Of a stretch of 64,000 nt of DNA, positions 16,366 through 24,943 are shown in pieces (position 1 is the stretch's first letter; each line of letters opens with the position of its first letter). The stretch lies in assembly GCF_005577435.1 (NCBI RefSeq), contig NZ_CP040396.1, positions 2,546,501 to 2,610,500 of the forward strand, written 5' to 3'. Below the pieces are notes generated by a model that had not been told where the DNA came from, searched no databases, and worked only from the letters and a program-made list of their open reading frames with translations. The DNA is from Paenibacillus algicola (GTDB lineage Bacteria > Bacillota > Bacilli > Paenibacillales > Paenibacillaceae). A program made the translations under genes and the position numbers.

Positions 16366-16476
16366 GTGTTCAACACAGTCATTGTTATGTATACACATCC
16401 TGGCCGTACAGTGAACCAATTGAATATTGACAACGCCCCGCTGCATGCTTCACTCATTCGGAAGTCGCCAGTTTAG
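16366..16476 (+). CDS. putative leader peptide of the multidrug ABC operon (BmrB-like position)
   Basis: A 36-codon ORF starting at GTG 16366 (MFNTVIVMYTHPG) and ending LIRKSPV. It is preceded by AAAGGGG about 7 nt upstream and lies in a transcribed leader between a promoter and a strong terminator, just before a BmrCD-type exporter operon. In Bacillus subtilis bmrCD is controlled by ribosome-mediated attenuation through the leader peptide BmrB. The layout here is the same, so a regulatory peptide is likely. Whether the amino-acid sequence is homologous to BmrB could not be tested. Confidence 0.6.
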   Translation: MFNTVIVMYTHPGRTVNQLNIDNAPLHASLIRKSPV

Positions 16477-16547
16477 CCCTGGTATCCTTCTACGATGACG
16501 CCGCGGTACGTTGATACACTTCCGTGGTCATGATAGGTTTACACCGA

Positions 16548-16583
16548 GCATATCATCCGGTTTTCGGAGGATATGCTTTTTTT
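16548..16583 (+). terminator. attenuator-type terminator in the exporter leader
   Basis: GCATATCATCCG (16548-16559) pairs with CGGAGGATATGC (16565-16576) at 11 of 12 positions around a 5-nt loop, followed by seven T. It lies 71 nt after the leader ORF and 60 nt before the exporter start, so full termination here would silence the operon. The upstream segment ATGATA (16530-16535) can pair with TATCAT in the left arm, giving a possible antiterminator. Confidence 0.75.
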
Positions 16584-16643
16584 GGCTGTAAATACCCGTC
16601 AGAAGCTTGTTGATTTGGATGATGAAAGGATGGAACCAATCAT

Positions 16644-18389
16644 ATGTTTGCCGTTTTAAAAAATTTAGGCTGGTTTTTTCAGCTGGAGAAGAAACGATAT
16701 CTCGTCGGATTGTTTTTCCTCATTGTGTGCGGAGGCCTGGAGCTCCTGCCGCCTCTACTGCTCGGTAATGCCATTGATGACATTGTAACAGGCTCCATTT
16801 CCTGGGGAGGGCTGACTCAATATCTGCTGCTTATTCTCGGTCTTGTTGCCGTCATTTATCTCTGTACATATGTGTGGATGCACCGCATCTTTGGCGGAGC
16901 GAATCTGGTGGAGCGCCTGCTGCGCACCCGCTATATGAATCATTTGCTGGGCATGATGCCCCCCTTTTTCGAGAAGAACCGGACCGGGGATCTTATGGCC
17001 AAGGCCACGAATGATTTGCGCTCTGTCGCTGCTACAGCGGGCTTTGGCATGCTCGTCATGACCGACTCCACCTTCTTCCTGGTCGTCATCCTGTTTGCGA
17101 TGGGCTTTCTGGTCAGCTGGAAGTTAACGTTAGCTGCCATTCTGCCGCTTCCTTTGATTGCCGTCGGTATGGTTATCTATGGCAGAGCTATACACAAGCG
17201 CTACACTGCCGCCCAGGATGCCTTCGGCGTGATGAATGATCAGGTGCTGGAGTCGGTTGCCGGCGTCCGCGTGATCCGGGCCTATGTGCAGGAGCGTGAG
17301 GATCAGCAGAAATTTCAGGACATTACGGATGATGTTTACCGTAAGAATCTGGCGGTAGCCAAGGTCGATGCCTTGTTCGAGCCAACGATTAACTTCTCCA
17401 TTGGACTCAGCTATGTGATCGGTCTATCCTACGGGGTTTATATGGTTTTCCAGAACGAGATCACGCTGGGCAGCCTGGTATCCTTCAACATGTATCTGGG
17501 CATGATGATCTGGCCCATGTTCGCCATCGGAGAGCTCATTAACATTATGCAGCGGGGGAACGCCTCCCTGGACCGTGTGAACAGCACATTGTCTGTTCCG
17601 CCAGACGTGCCCGAGCCGGAGCAGCCTGTGCATGTCCGCACACCGGATAGCGTCGTCTTTGACCACCTCAGCTTCCGCTATCCTTCTTCTGGCGAGGATA
17701 ACTTGAAGGACATCTCGCTGACCCTGAAACGTGGGCAGACCCTTGGCGTTGTCGGCCGGACCGGCAGTGGTAAATCCACCCTGCTCAAGCAGCTGCTGCA
17801 TGAGTATCCTGCTGGCACGGGAAGGCTGCTGTTTGCCGGCGTACCGGTAGAGAATCTGTCCAAGGAGCAGCTGCATGCCTGGATCGGCTATGTCCCGCAG
17901 GAGCAGATCTTGTTCTCCAAGACCGTGAGACAGAACATTCAATTTGGCAAAAAAGATGCCGATGACGAAACCATTATGGAAGCCATCCGAACGGCAGCAT
18001 TCGATCAGGATCTGCACACCTTATCCGACGGGCTGGATACGCTTGTCGGCGAGAAAGGAGTCGCGCTGTCCGGCGGTCAGAAGCAGCGCGTGTCTCTGGC
18101 CAGAGCTTTTATCGCAGACCCGGAGATCCTCATTCTGGACGATGCCTTATCCGCCGTTGATGCCCGCACGGAAGCCAAAATCATTGAACATATCCGGACC
18201 CAGCGTTCCGGCAAAACCACTCTCATCTCCACACATCGCCTCTCTGCGATCCAACATGCAGACTGGATTGTTGTACTGGAGGACGGAGCCATTACCGAAG
18301 AGGGTACGCATGAAATGCTGCTTGCAGCCAATGGCTGGTACCGGGAGCAATATGAACGGCAGCAGCTCGAAAATCATCTTTCATCCTAG
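16644..18389 (+). CDS. bmrC: heterodimeric multidrug ABC exporter subunit, BmrC/YheI-like
   Basis: 581 aa. Six TM helices, then an ATPase domain with Walker A GRTGSGKST (about 371), signature LSGGQ (about 474) and Walker B ILILDDALSAVD. The catalytic Glu after Walker B is Asp, which marks the degenerate-site subunit of a heterodimer. The switch His is kept (STHRLSAI). It pairs with the next gene, whose signature is altered in the complementary way. Start ATG 16644 follows AAAGGATGG. Likely exports several hydrophobic drugs, by analogy with BmrCD of Bacillus subtilis. Confidence 0.88.
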   Translation: MFAVLKNLGWFFQLEKKRYLVGLFFLIVCGGLELLPPLLLGNAIDDIVTGSISWGGLTQYLLLILGLVAVIYLCTYVWMHRIFGGANLVERLLRTRYMNHLLGMMPPFFEKNRTGDLMAKATNDLRSVAATAGFGMLVMTDSTFFLVVILFAMGFLVSWKLTLAAILPLPLIAVGMVIYGRAIHKRYTAAQDAFGVMNDQVLESVAGVRVIRAYVQEREDQQKFQDITDDVYRKNLAVAKVDALFEPTINFSIGLSYVIGLSYGVYMVFQNEITLGSLVSFNMYLGMMIWPMFAIGELINIMQRGNASLDRVNSTLSVPPDVPEPEQPVHVRTPDSVVFDHLSFRYPSSGEDNLKDISLTLKRGQTLGVVGRTGSGKSTLLKQLLHEYPAGTGRLLFAGVPVENLSKEQLHAWIGYVPQEQILFSKTVRQNIQFGKKDADDETIMEAIRTAAFDQDLHTLSDGLDTLVGEKGVALSGGQKQRVSLARAFIADPEILILDDALSAVDARTEAKIIEHIRTQRSGKTTLISTHRLSAIQHADWIVVLEDGAITEEGTHEMLLAANGWYREQYERQQLENHLSS

Positions 18390-18401
18390 GAGGTGTTCTG
18401 C

Positions 18402-20522
18402 TTGAGCGGAAACCAATCTCAATCCATACCCAATACGACCGGAATAGCCAGACGGCTCTTCCGTTACGCGTTGACAGCCAAGGCAACGTTTATCGCAGCG
18501 CTTCTCATGCTCGCAATCGGTGTCGCCGCCGAGCTGGCCGGACCGTTCATCGCCAAGACGATGATCGACGAGCACGTGCTCGGCATCGAACAGCCCTATT
18601 ACGAAACCGACTCCCCGGAAGGAGCCGCACTATATCAAGGCACTTACTATAAAAGAGCAGACCGATTAAGCGCCGAAGAAAACAGCGGTGCAGAGGTACG
18701 GCTGCTGCAGAGCGGAACGAGCTTTTATTTCATTAACGAGCCTGTAGAACGTGCCGAAGGCAGCCGCTCTTTTCAGGACGGAATCATGAGCATTACGTAC
18801 GGCGATTCCACACAAAGCTATCCTGCCGTCAAGCTGAGCACAAGCGAGCTGTTCAGCTTTTACAAGCCGGAGCTGCCCGGCGTTTACAAGCTGGTCGGAC
18901 TGTTTATGATTGCCATATTCATTTCCATGCTGGCCGTCTTTACTCGTACCTTCTGGATGCAGTCGGCAGCCAACCGTGTCATTCAGAAGCTGCGCACTGA
19001 CGTTTATGCCCATATTCAGCGCCTGCCTGTCCATTATTTCGACAATCTGCCGGCCGGCAAGGTCGTATCCCGCGTTACCAATGACACTGAAGCCGTGAAG
19101 GATCTGTTCGTTGCCGTGCTGTCTAACTTTGCATCCGGCATCGTCTACATTACCGGTGTGTACATTGCCTTGTTCCTGCTGGATGTGCGTCTTGGCTTGA
19201 TCAGCCTGTTTATTATTCCGATGCTTCTCATCTGGATTGTCCTTTACCGGAAATTTGCCACCCGTTACAATGTGGTAATTCGCTCGCGCTTAAGTGAAAT
19301 TAATGCCATCATTAATGAATCCATCCAAGGCATGCCGATCATTCGGGTCTTCCGCCGCCAGAAAGCGACCCGCGAGGAATTTGAGGAGCTCAACCGCGAT
19401 TATATGGCTCATCAGAATAAAATGCTGAATCTGAACTCCTTGACGACGCACAATCTGGTTAACGTCTTACGAAACATCGCGCTCGTCGTCATCTTGTGGT
19501 ATTTCGGGTCTGCGTCCTTGTCGTCAACGGGAATCATTTCGATTGGGGTGCTGTACGCCTTCGTCGATCTGATGGGCCGGATGTTCCAGCCGATTACCGG
19601 AATGGTCAACCAGCTTGCTGCACTGGACTCCTCCATCGTATCTGCCAAAAGAGCCTTCGAGCTCATGGATGAGCCCGGCGAAGCCGTGACGGATGGCTCC
19701 ATGCCAAGATATCAGGGAGATGTTGAATTCAAAGATGTCTCCTTTGCCTACAAAAAGGATTACGTGCTGAAGAATATTTCCTTCCAGGCAGCCAAGGGCC
19801 AAACCGTGGCGCTCGTCGGTCATACCGGCTCCGGCAAAAGCTCGATTATTAACCTGTTGTTCCGATTTTATGATCCGCAAAAGGGCAGCATTACGATTGA
19901 TGGAAAGCCGGTCACGGAAATTCCGAAGCAGTGGCTCCGCCAGCATATGGGCATTGTCCTGCAGGACCCTTATCTCTTTACAGGCACTATTGCCAGCAAT
20001 GTTAGTCTCGGTGATCCGCGGATTAGCCGGGAACAGGTGGATCAGGCGTTAAGGGCGGTCGGTGCCGACCGGCTGCTGAGCCATCTCCCGCTCGGATTTG
20101 ACGAACCCGTCATCGAAAAAGGGAGTACGCTCTCTGCCGGTCAACGCCAGCTCATTTCATTCGCCCGCGCTCTCGCCTTCGATCCGGCGATCCTGATTCT
20201 GGATGAAGCCACAGCCAACATTGATACCGAAACCGAGGCGATCATTCAGCAGGCGCTGGAGGTGCTGAAGCAGGGCCGAACTACCTTTATCATTGCCCAT
20301 CGCCTCTCGACCATTCGAAATGCAGACCAGATCCTCGTTCTGCATCGCGGTGAAATTGTGGAGCAGGGCTCCCATGATAAGCTGATGGCACAGGGCGGCA
20401 AATACTTTAACATGTATCAGCTGCAGCAAGGCTCAACGGAGGCTGCGGGCGGCAGCATTCAGCGTGAGCGTGAAGCTCTACCTGTACCGGCCATCATGAA
20501 AAAAGCAGCCGTGAAGCTATAA
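18402..20522 (+). CDS. bmrD: heterodimeric multidrug ABC exporter subunit, BmrD/YheH-like
   Basis: 706 aa. A first TM helix (about 20-50) is followed by an extracellular insertion of about 100 residues before TM2, a feature of BmrD, where it caps the drug pathway. The ATPase domain has Walker A GHTGSGKSS (about 473), an altered signature LSAGQ (about 577) and an intact Walker B with Glu (ILILDEATANID). Together with the upstream subunit this gives one working and one degenerate ATP site. TTG 18402, 8 nt after AGGAGG, is preferred to GTG 18393, which overlaps that site. The gap to the upstream stop is 12 nt. Confidence 0.88.
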   Translation: MSGNQSQSIPNTTGIARRLFRYALTAKATFIAALLMLAIGVAAELAGPFIAKTMIDEHVLGIEQPYYETDSPEGAALYQGTYYKRADRLSAEENSGAEVRLLQSGTSFYFINEPVERAEGSRSFQDGIMSITYGDSTQSYPAVKLSTSELFSFYKPELPGVYKLVGLFMIAIFISMLAVFTRTFWMQSAANRVIQKLRTDVYAHIQRLPVHYFDNLPAGKVVSRVTNDTEAVKDLFVAVLSNFASGIVYITGVYIALFLLDVRLGLISLFIIPMLLIWIVLYRKFATRYNVVIRSRLSEINAIINESIQGMPIIRVFRRQKATREEFEELNRDYMAHQNKMLNLNSLTTHNLVNVLRNIALVVILWYFGSASLSSTGIISIGVLYAFVDLMGRMFQPITGMVNQLAALDSSIVSAKRAFELMDEPGEAVTDGSMPRYQGDVEFKDVSFAYKKDYVLKNISFQAAKGQTVALVGHTGSGKSSIINLLFRFYDPQKGSITIDGKPVTEIPKQWLRQHMGIVLQDPYLFTGTIASNVSLGDPRISREQVDQALRAVGADRLLSHLPLGFDEPVIEKGSTLSAGQRQLISFARALAFDPAILILDEATANIDTETEAIIQQALEVLKQGRTTFIIAHRLSTIRNADQILVLHRGEIVEQGSHDKLMAQGGKYFNMYQLQQGSTEAAGGSIQREREALPVPAIMKKAAVKL

Positions 20523-20550
20523 TAGCTCTAAACAGCTAATTCGTTTGAAC

Positions 20551-20586
20551 GGAAAAGGGCTGTCCCTATTGGGACAGCCCTTTTCC
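20551..20586. terminator. bidirectional terminator
   Basis: GGAAAAGGGCTGTCCC (20551-20566) pairs perfectly with GGGACAGCCCTTTTCC (20571-20586) around a 4-nt loop, between the convergent exporter and SLH genes. Confidence 0.9.
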
Positions 20587-20603
20587 AATTTAGATGTGGT
20601 TAT

Positions 20604-21530
20604 CTACGGTGAAGACGGTGCTTCTTTCACGGTAACCTTATACGGTGCAGGAACGTAGGCTTCCGCCGTCGCTTCTGAAATCACCTGAAGATACATTTTG
20701 TCTGGATCCGGCGGAGTGACCGAGTAATACACCACCGCTTCCCAATCACTTACGAACTCTATAGAGGATACCATGAGGCCGTAGCCAGGATGCGGCATAT
20801 CGCTTTTCGTAATGACTACCTTGTTCACATTCTCGTCCACCCTGATTACATCGCTGGAGACCTGATCTCCTCCCTCAACAGGCGGAATTTCAACAGGCGG
20901 CTTCTCATTCGGAAAGCCGTTCAGAAAGTCCCTTGCAGCATGCACCATTTGGGCGGCTTCCATACGCGTTAAGGTTTCCTTCGGCTGAAACTCATCCTTG
21001 TCATTCAAATCGGCCATGTTCGTAATGAGCAGAAATTGCACCGCGCCCCGGAATTCCTCGGAGATCTTTTCCTCATCGGCAACCTCTATATGGATCGCGA
21101 TAATCGGATAATCACCGGTAGACTGTACAGCGGCATGCAGCAATCCGGCAAAGGTCTCCCGGTTGATTGGCTTATTCCACACCATCTCGTTCGTGACCGG
21201 CAGCCCGTGCATCGCTGCAATGTTCACTGCTTCACTGAACCAGGCACCGTCCGGCACTGAGCTGAACGATTGACCGCTGAAATTCGGAAATACCTGAAGC
21301 TCTGTCGCATTCACGATCATTTGCACCGCTTGTGCGGCCGTAAGAGACTGGTTCGGAGCAAATCGGTCCTCTGAAATCCCATTAATCACTCCGGCGCGCT
21401 GCAGATCCTTCACGATGGCGAGCTGGCTGCTATCCTCCACATCGGAAAAAGCAAACGCAGAAGCTGACATACTGCCCACCAGAGCGGATGACATAAGTAA
21501 CGCTGAGATCATCTTGGTTGATTTTTTCAT
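20604..21530 (-). CDS. S-layer homology (SLH) domain protein with PrcB-like C-terminal domain
   Basis: 308 aa, exported: signal peptide MKKSTKMISALLMSSALVG then SASAFA (cleavage near 28). Three SLH-type repeats follow (about 30-80, 85-140 and 145-195), with recognisable F.DV and TRMEAAQMV elements that bind pyruvylated wall polymer. A Pro-rich linker (EKPPVEIPPVEGG) leads to a final domain whose pattern HPGYGLMVSSIE ... VVYYSVTPPDPDK ... YKVTVK resembles the PrcB_C domain. ATG 21530 follows AGGAGGTGC. Sorting to the cell surface is confident; the role of the C-terminal domain is not known. Confidence 0.8.
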   Translation of the reverse strand: MKKSTKMISALLMSSALVGSMSASAFAFSDVEDSSQLAIVKDLQRAGVINGISEDRFAPNQSLTAAQAVQMIVNATELQVFPNFSGQSFSSVPDGAWFSEAVNIAAMHGLPVTNEMVWNKPINRETFAGLLHAAVQSTGDYPIIAIHIEVADEEKISEEFRGAVQFLLITNMADLNDKDEFQPKETLTRMEAAQMVHAARDFLNGFPNEKPPVEIPPVEGGDQVSSDVIRVDENVNKVVITKSDMPHPGYGLMVSSIEFVSDWEAVVYYSVTPPDPDKMYLQVISEATAEAYVPAPYKVTVKEAPSSP

Positions 21531-21611
21531 AATATGCACCTCCTATACCTTACAGACGCCATCGGGCAGCCAGATGTTTCAGTTTATCGCGTTTTTGTTT
21601 CCCGGCTGCAG

Positions 21612-22091
21612 CTAAGACGGACTTGACTCATCCTGCCGATCCCCGTCCAAACCGAGCTTGATATACATTTCTCCCGAATAGCCTTGAAGCTTCTGCTCCA
21701 GAGCCTGCGCCTGATCCTTGAAGGCATTCAGCTCTCGAATCATCCGGGAACGGCCCGCCGGACTAAACGTATCATGAATTCGTTCTTTAAAATAATCATG
21801 GACAATATAATTGCGCTGTTTCCATACTTCTTTCAGCTGAACCGTCTCTTCCTCGGAAAAAGGAAAATAGTGCTGTATTTCCTGAACGAGCTGACCTAGC
21901 GAGCTACTTAGCTTACGCTGATACAGCTGCGTAAAATCTTCTTCCGAAGGCACCTGACCCTTGGACAGCTTGATCAGCATGAGCAAATTCGCCAACTGCT
22001 GCTCCAGAGCCTGGGAATAATAGACCGCCAAACCGAAATAGGTTAACAGCTCTTTGGAGTGTTCGCTGTCCAGCAAACGTGTCTGATTCAT
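21612..22091 (-). CDS. hypothetical helical protein with HEPN-like motif
   Basis: 159 aa, all-helical, no signal or TM segment. Residues about 92-100 read RNYIVHDYF, an R-x4-H motif as found in HEPN domains, including RNase toxins and non-catalytic relatives. A long helix follows and then a disordered acidic tail (DGDRQDESSPS). Starts MNQTRLLDSEHS with TAGGAGG upstream. No partner nucleotidyltransferase or antitoxin is adjacent, so I do not call it a toxin. Confidence 0.6.
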   Translation of the reverse strand: MNQTRLLDSEHSKELLTYFGLAVYYSQALEQQLANLLMLIKLSKGQVPSEEDFTQLYQRKLSSSLGQLVQEIQHYFPFSEEETVQLKEVWKQRNYIVHDYFKERIHDTFSPAGRSRMIRELNAFKDQAQALEQKLQGYSGEMYIKLGLDGDRQDESSPS

Positions 22092-22175
22092 AGAGTCCTC
22101 CTATACATCGCTGCTATTTCGTGTTTATCGTGTTCACCTTCTATGGTATAGGAAGATTCCCCCTCCTTCAATCAC

Positions 22176-22220
22176 AAAAAAACCTAAACCCGTCCATTGG
22201 CCATGACAAGTTCAGGTTGT
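22176..22220 (-). terminator. Rho-independent terminator
   Basis: On the minus strand AACCTGAAC pairs with GTTTAGGTT with one mismatch, followed by a run of T. It lies downstream of the Cys-rich protein gene. Confidence 0.65.
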
Positions 22221-22251
22221 GAAGCTTTAGATGATGAAGTTAATTTGTAAA

Positions 22252-22590
22252 TTAGGCGACACAGCACATCTCGCGGCATACCTCCACGCAGCGACGGCAA
22301 GCGGCTGCACAGTCCTGGCAATGCTGATGCGGATGCTTCTCACACTCTGCAGCGCAGGCTTCACAAATCTGGATCGTCAGGCTGCAAATGTCCGAGGCAA
22401 ACGGGCTCATCCGGCTCATGGCATCCGCTGCAAACGAACAAATATCTGAACACTCCCGAGTCAGTTCAATACATTCACGCAGCATGGCAATATCATATTC
22501 CTTCAGGCAGGAAACATAGCAGACGTTGCTGGCATTCACGGCTTCAAAACAAGCCTCAATACAATCTTTATACTGTAATTCTTGACTCAT
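22252..22590 (-). CDS. four-helix bundle copper-binding (Csp/DUF326) protein
   Basis: 112 aa with 18 or so cysteines spaced along predicted helices (CIEACFEAVNASNVCYVSC, CIELTRECSDIC, CAAECEKH, CQDCAAACRRCVEVCREMCC) and His residues in HPHQHCQDC. This is the cytosolic copper-storage (Csp3/YhjQ) pattern, in which Cys line the core of a four-helix bundle and bind many Cu(I) ions. No signal peptide, so it is cytosolic. ATG 22590 follows GGGAGG. It stands alone between terminators. Confidence 0.85.
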   Translation of the reverse strand: MSQELQYKDCIEACFEAVNASNVCYVSCLKEYDIAMLRECIELTRECSDICSFAADAMSRMSPFASDICSLTIQICEACAAECEKHPHQHCQDCAAACRRCVEVCREMCCVA

Positions 22591-22654
22591 GTATGTTTAC
22601 CTCCCATGATAATGTCTGATGAAAATGTATTAAACGAAAATCTAAGCCGCTGAA

Positions 22655-23653
22655 TCAAGTTGGCTCTGACAGTTTTTGCAGCTGCTGCTTCAATGCTGTA
22701 CGATCAAACTGTTCCCCGATAAAGACCAGCACATCTCGCAGCTCCACCTCCTGTGGCAGCCGGGTGTAATCCGTCTCGCGGAAGGCATATTGGAACAGGT
22801 AACGGCTCGCCGTATCCTGAAACGTCAGGATGCCCTTGGCCCGGTATATATCACGCGGTAGCTCGCGAATCCATGCCTCGAATTTGCGGCTATCCAGCGG
22901 ACCTTGAAGATGATGGGTATAGGACATGACATGAGCATGGGTGTCATGAGAAGCTGCTCCGCCTTTGAAGCTGCGGCCTGGTGTATTCATTATTTCATCA
23001 TCCACCGCTCCCTCAGGTACAGCGGCACTTTGTTCTGAACGGCTAACCGCACTCAGCATCGGCTCCAGATCGACATGACATCGAACAGCCTCGAAGGCGG
23101 CTGCAGACCGGTTCCACTTCTCCACAATCTCTGTAACCTCTGACAATTCGTCCTGGCTTAGCCGGTCTGTCTTGTTCAGGATTAACACATTGGCGCAGCG
23201 AATTTGTTCCTGCATCAGCCGATAGGTTTTGGCCCGCTGCTCCCGGTGAAGGTGAAGAAGGTGCGGAGTATCTACAACCGTAATCATCTGCTGAAGCTCA
23301 ATATTTAAATAGAGGGAAGCCTCGGCGACACCGTCTAGGATCTCCATCGGATTCGCGGCTCCGGTCGCCTCCACCACGATGACATCCGGACGATCGCGCT
23401 GCAGCAGCATGCCGAGCTCCGCGGCAAAATCCGCCCGGATGGTACAGCACACACACCCGCTGAGCAGCTCAGAGGTAGGGACGTCTGCCCCCGCCGCCAG
23501 GCTGTCGATGTTCACCTCGCCAATCTCATTCATAACGACGGCAGGCTTTAGGCCCTCCTGCTTCCAATGCTGCAGCAGCCGAGTCAGCAGAGTCGTTTTA
23601 CCGCTCCCTAGAAAACCTGATAATATGTATACAGGAGTCATCTTGTTTCGCAT
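22655..23653 (-). CDS. CobW/ZNG-type G3E GTPase, putative metal chaperone
   Basis: 332 aa. The N-terminal GTPase domain has Walker A GFLGSGKTT (about 11-19), the metal-binding GCVCC (CxCC, about 64-68), and NKTD (about 157). The C-terminal CobW domain (about 240-330) includes KGILTF. A central His/Asp stretch (HDTHAHVMSYTHHLQG) may add metal ligands. Such proteins insert Zn or other metals into client enzymes. ATG 23653 follows GGAAAGG; an upstream ATG is less likely. It is divergent from moaB with 113 bp between them. The metal is undetermined, though the Cu-storage neighbour is suggestive. Confidence 0.82.
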   Translation of the reverse strand: MRNKMTPVYILSGFLGSGKTTLLTRLLQHWKQEGLKPAVVMNEIGEVNIDSLAAGADVPTSELLSGCVCCTIRADFAAELGMLLQRDRPDVIVVEATGAANPMEILDGVAEASLYLNIELQQMITVVDTPHLLHLHREQRAKTYRLMQEQIRCANVLILNKTDRLSQDELSEVTEIVEKWNRSAAAFEAVRCHVDLEPMLSAVSRSEQSAAVPEGAVDDEIMNTPGRSFKGGAASHDTHAHVMSYTHHLQGPLDSRKFEAWIRELPRDIYRAKGILTFQDTASRYLFQYAFRETDYTRLPQEVELRDVLVFIGEQFDRTALKQQLQKLSEPT

Positions 23654-23766
23654 ATTGTTCTCTTTCCTTTCCACACGTTCTGTTAGCGAGTGTACTATAA
23701 GTGAAAGACGAAGAGCAACCAAGGATTCATATTTTTAATGTTTGATTCAAGAAAGGAGTACATACC

Positions 23767-24282
23767 ATGAACTCAGTAGAAGAACATCGTAAAGAGGCAC
23801 CGGCCTCGGTCAGCTGTATGGTTATTACCGTCTCGGACACCCGTACATTAGAAACAGATCAGAGCGGTCGGTTGATATGTGAGCTCCTGGAGACTCAAGG
23901 TTATATCGTGGCTGGACGAACAATCGTAAAGGATGATTATGAACAAGTCCGCGAGCTTCTATATGACGCTTCCAGCCGTCCTGACATTGACGCCGTCTTG
24001 CTTACTGGCGGTACAGGTATCTCCGGAAGAGATACAACGTATGAAGCCGTGGCTTCCATGCTGAGTAAGGAGCTCGCCGGATTTGGGGAGGTTTTTCGTT
24101 TCCTCAGCTATCAGGAGATCGGTTCCGCAGCGATTTTAAGCCGCGCTGTGGGAGGGGCGATCGGGGACACGGCTATCTTCTCCATGCCGGGATCGGTCAA
24201 TGCCGTTAGACTCGCTATGGACAAGATTTTGCTGCCCGAGCTCAGACACGTTGTGCGAGAGCTGAAAAAGCCGGTATCATAA
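23767..24282 (+). CDS. moaB: MoaB/MogA-family molybdopterin biosynthesis protein
   Basis: 171 aa, the standard MoaB length. Motifs of the molybdopterin-binding fold are ITVSDTR (about 21-27), LTGGTGISGRDTT (about 79-91) and SMPGSVNAVRLA (about 140-151). It adenylylates molybdopterin during cofactor synthesis. ATG 23767 follows AAAGGAG. No other moa/moe genes are nearby. A strong terminator follows. Confidence 0.9.
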   Translation: MNSVEEHRKEAPASVSCMVITVSDTRTLETDQSGRLICELLETQGYIVAGRTIVKDDYEQVRELLYDASSRPDIDAVLLTGGTGISGRDTTYEAVASMLSKELAGFGEVFRFLSYQEIGSAAILSRAVGGAIGDTAIFSMPGSVNAVRLAMDKILLPELRHVVRELKKPVS

Positions 24283-24335
24283 GCTCATAAGCTGAATACC
24301 CAAGCATATCTGCATTCCTGTATTTCTCACTTAAC

Positions 24336-24371
24336 ACAACAACGCTCCGGTGCATACCGGAGCGTTGTTGT
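24336..24371. terminator. bidirectional terminator
   Basis: ACAACAACGCTCCGG pairs with CCGGAGCGTTGTTGT around a short loop, between convergent moaB and the lipoprotein gene. Confidence 0.9.
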
Positions 24372-24378
24372 GGTGTTA

Positions 24379-24927
24379 TTATTTGTTATCATCCGACTCA
24401 TTCATATGGTCCCCTGCGTGAAGCTCATTGGATTTCAACAGCTCGGACGCAATCCTTTTGATTTGTTCCTCATACTGGCCTTGATTCTCACCGGAAGACA
24501 AGTAGACGAAGGCTGAGGATTTCTCTTCGACAAGTACGGCGTCCAAGCCTTCACCGTCTTCTTCCACAGCTCCGCCATACAGCTCCTTCATCTGAGCCAT
24601 ACGTGTCTCTTCATCCGGATAAACGAACAGCTTGATCTGCTGATCCTCTGCATCCTTAATCAGATACTGATACTGGATGCTTCCATCCTGAGCTTCAGTA
24701 AACGATTCTTTCGTCAGCTCCATGCCTTCATCCTGAAAGCGCTCCTTCATGATCGTCAGGAACTTCCCATTCAATCCGCGTCCTTCTTGCGCTGCTTCCT
24801 GCGTTCCTTCCTCGAAGGCTTGTCCGTTATATTGCTCCACCTCGCGCTCAACAACGTCCTGGCTGCAGCCTGCAATTCCAAAGGCCAATAAACCTGCCGC
24901 TGCCGCTTTACCCCAAGATTTCATCAT
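24379..24927 (-). CDS. hypothetical lipoprotein
   Basis: 182 aa. Signal peptide MMKSWGKAAAAGLLAFGIA with lipobox LAFGIAGC, so the Cys near residue 20 should be lipidated and the protein held on the outer face of the membrane. The mature part is Glu/Gln-rich and ends in HMNESDDNK. No family recognised. ATG 24927 lies 9 nt after GGAGG; upstream in-frame codons overlap the preceding gene. It is 16 nt after the oxidoreductase gene and so probably co-transcribed. Confidence 0.75.
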   Translation of the reverse strand: MMKSWGKAAAAGLLAFGIAGCSQDVVEREVEQYNGQAFEEGTQEAAQEGRGLNGKFLTIMKERFQDEGMELTKESFTEAQDGSIQYQYLIKDAEDQQIKLFVYPDEETRMAQMKELYGGAVEEDGEGLDAVLVEEKSSAFVYLSSGENQGQYEEQIKRIASELLKSNELHAGDHMNESDDNK

Positions 24928-24943
24928 TTTAGGCATCCTCCTT

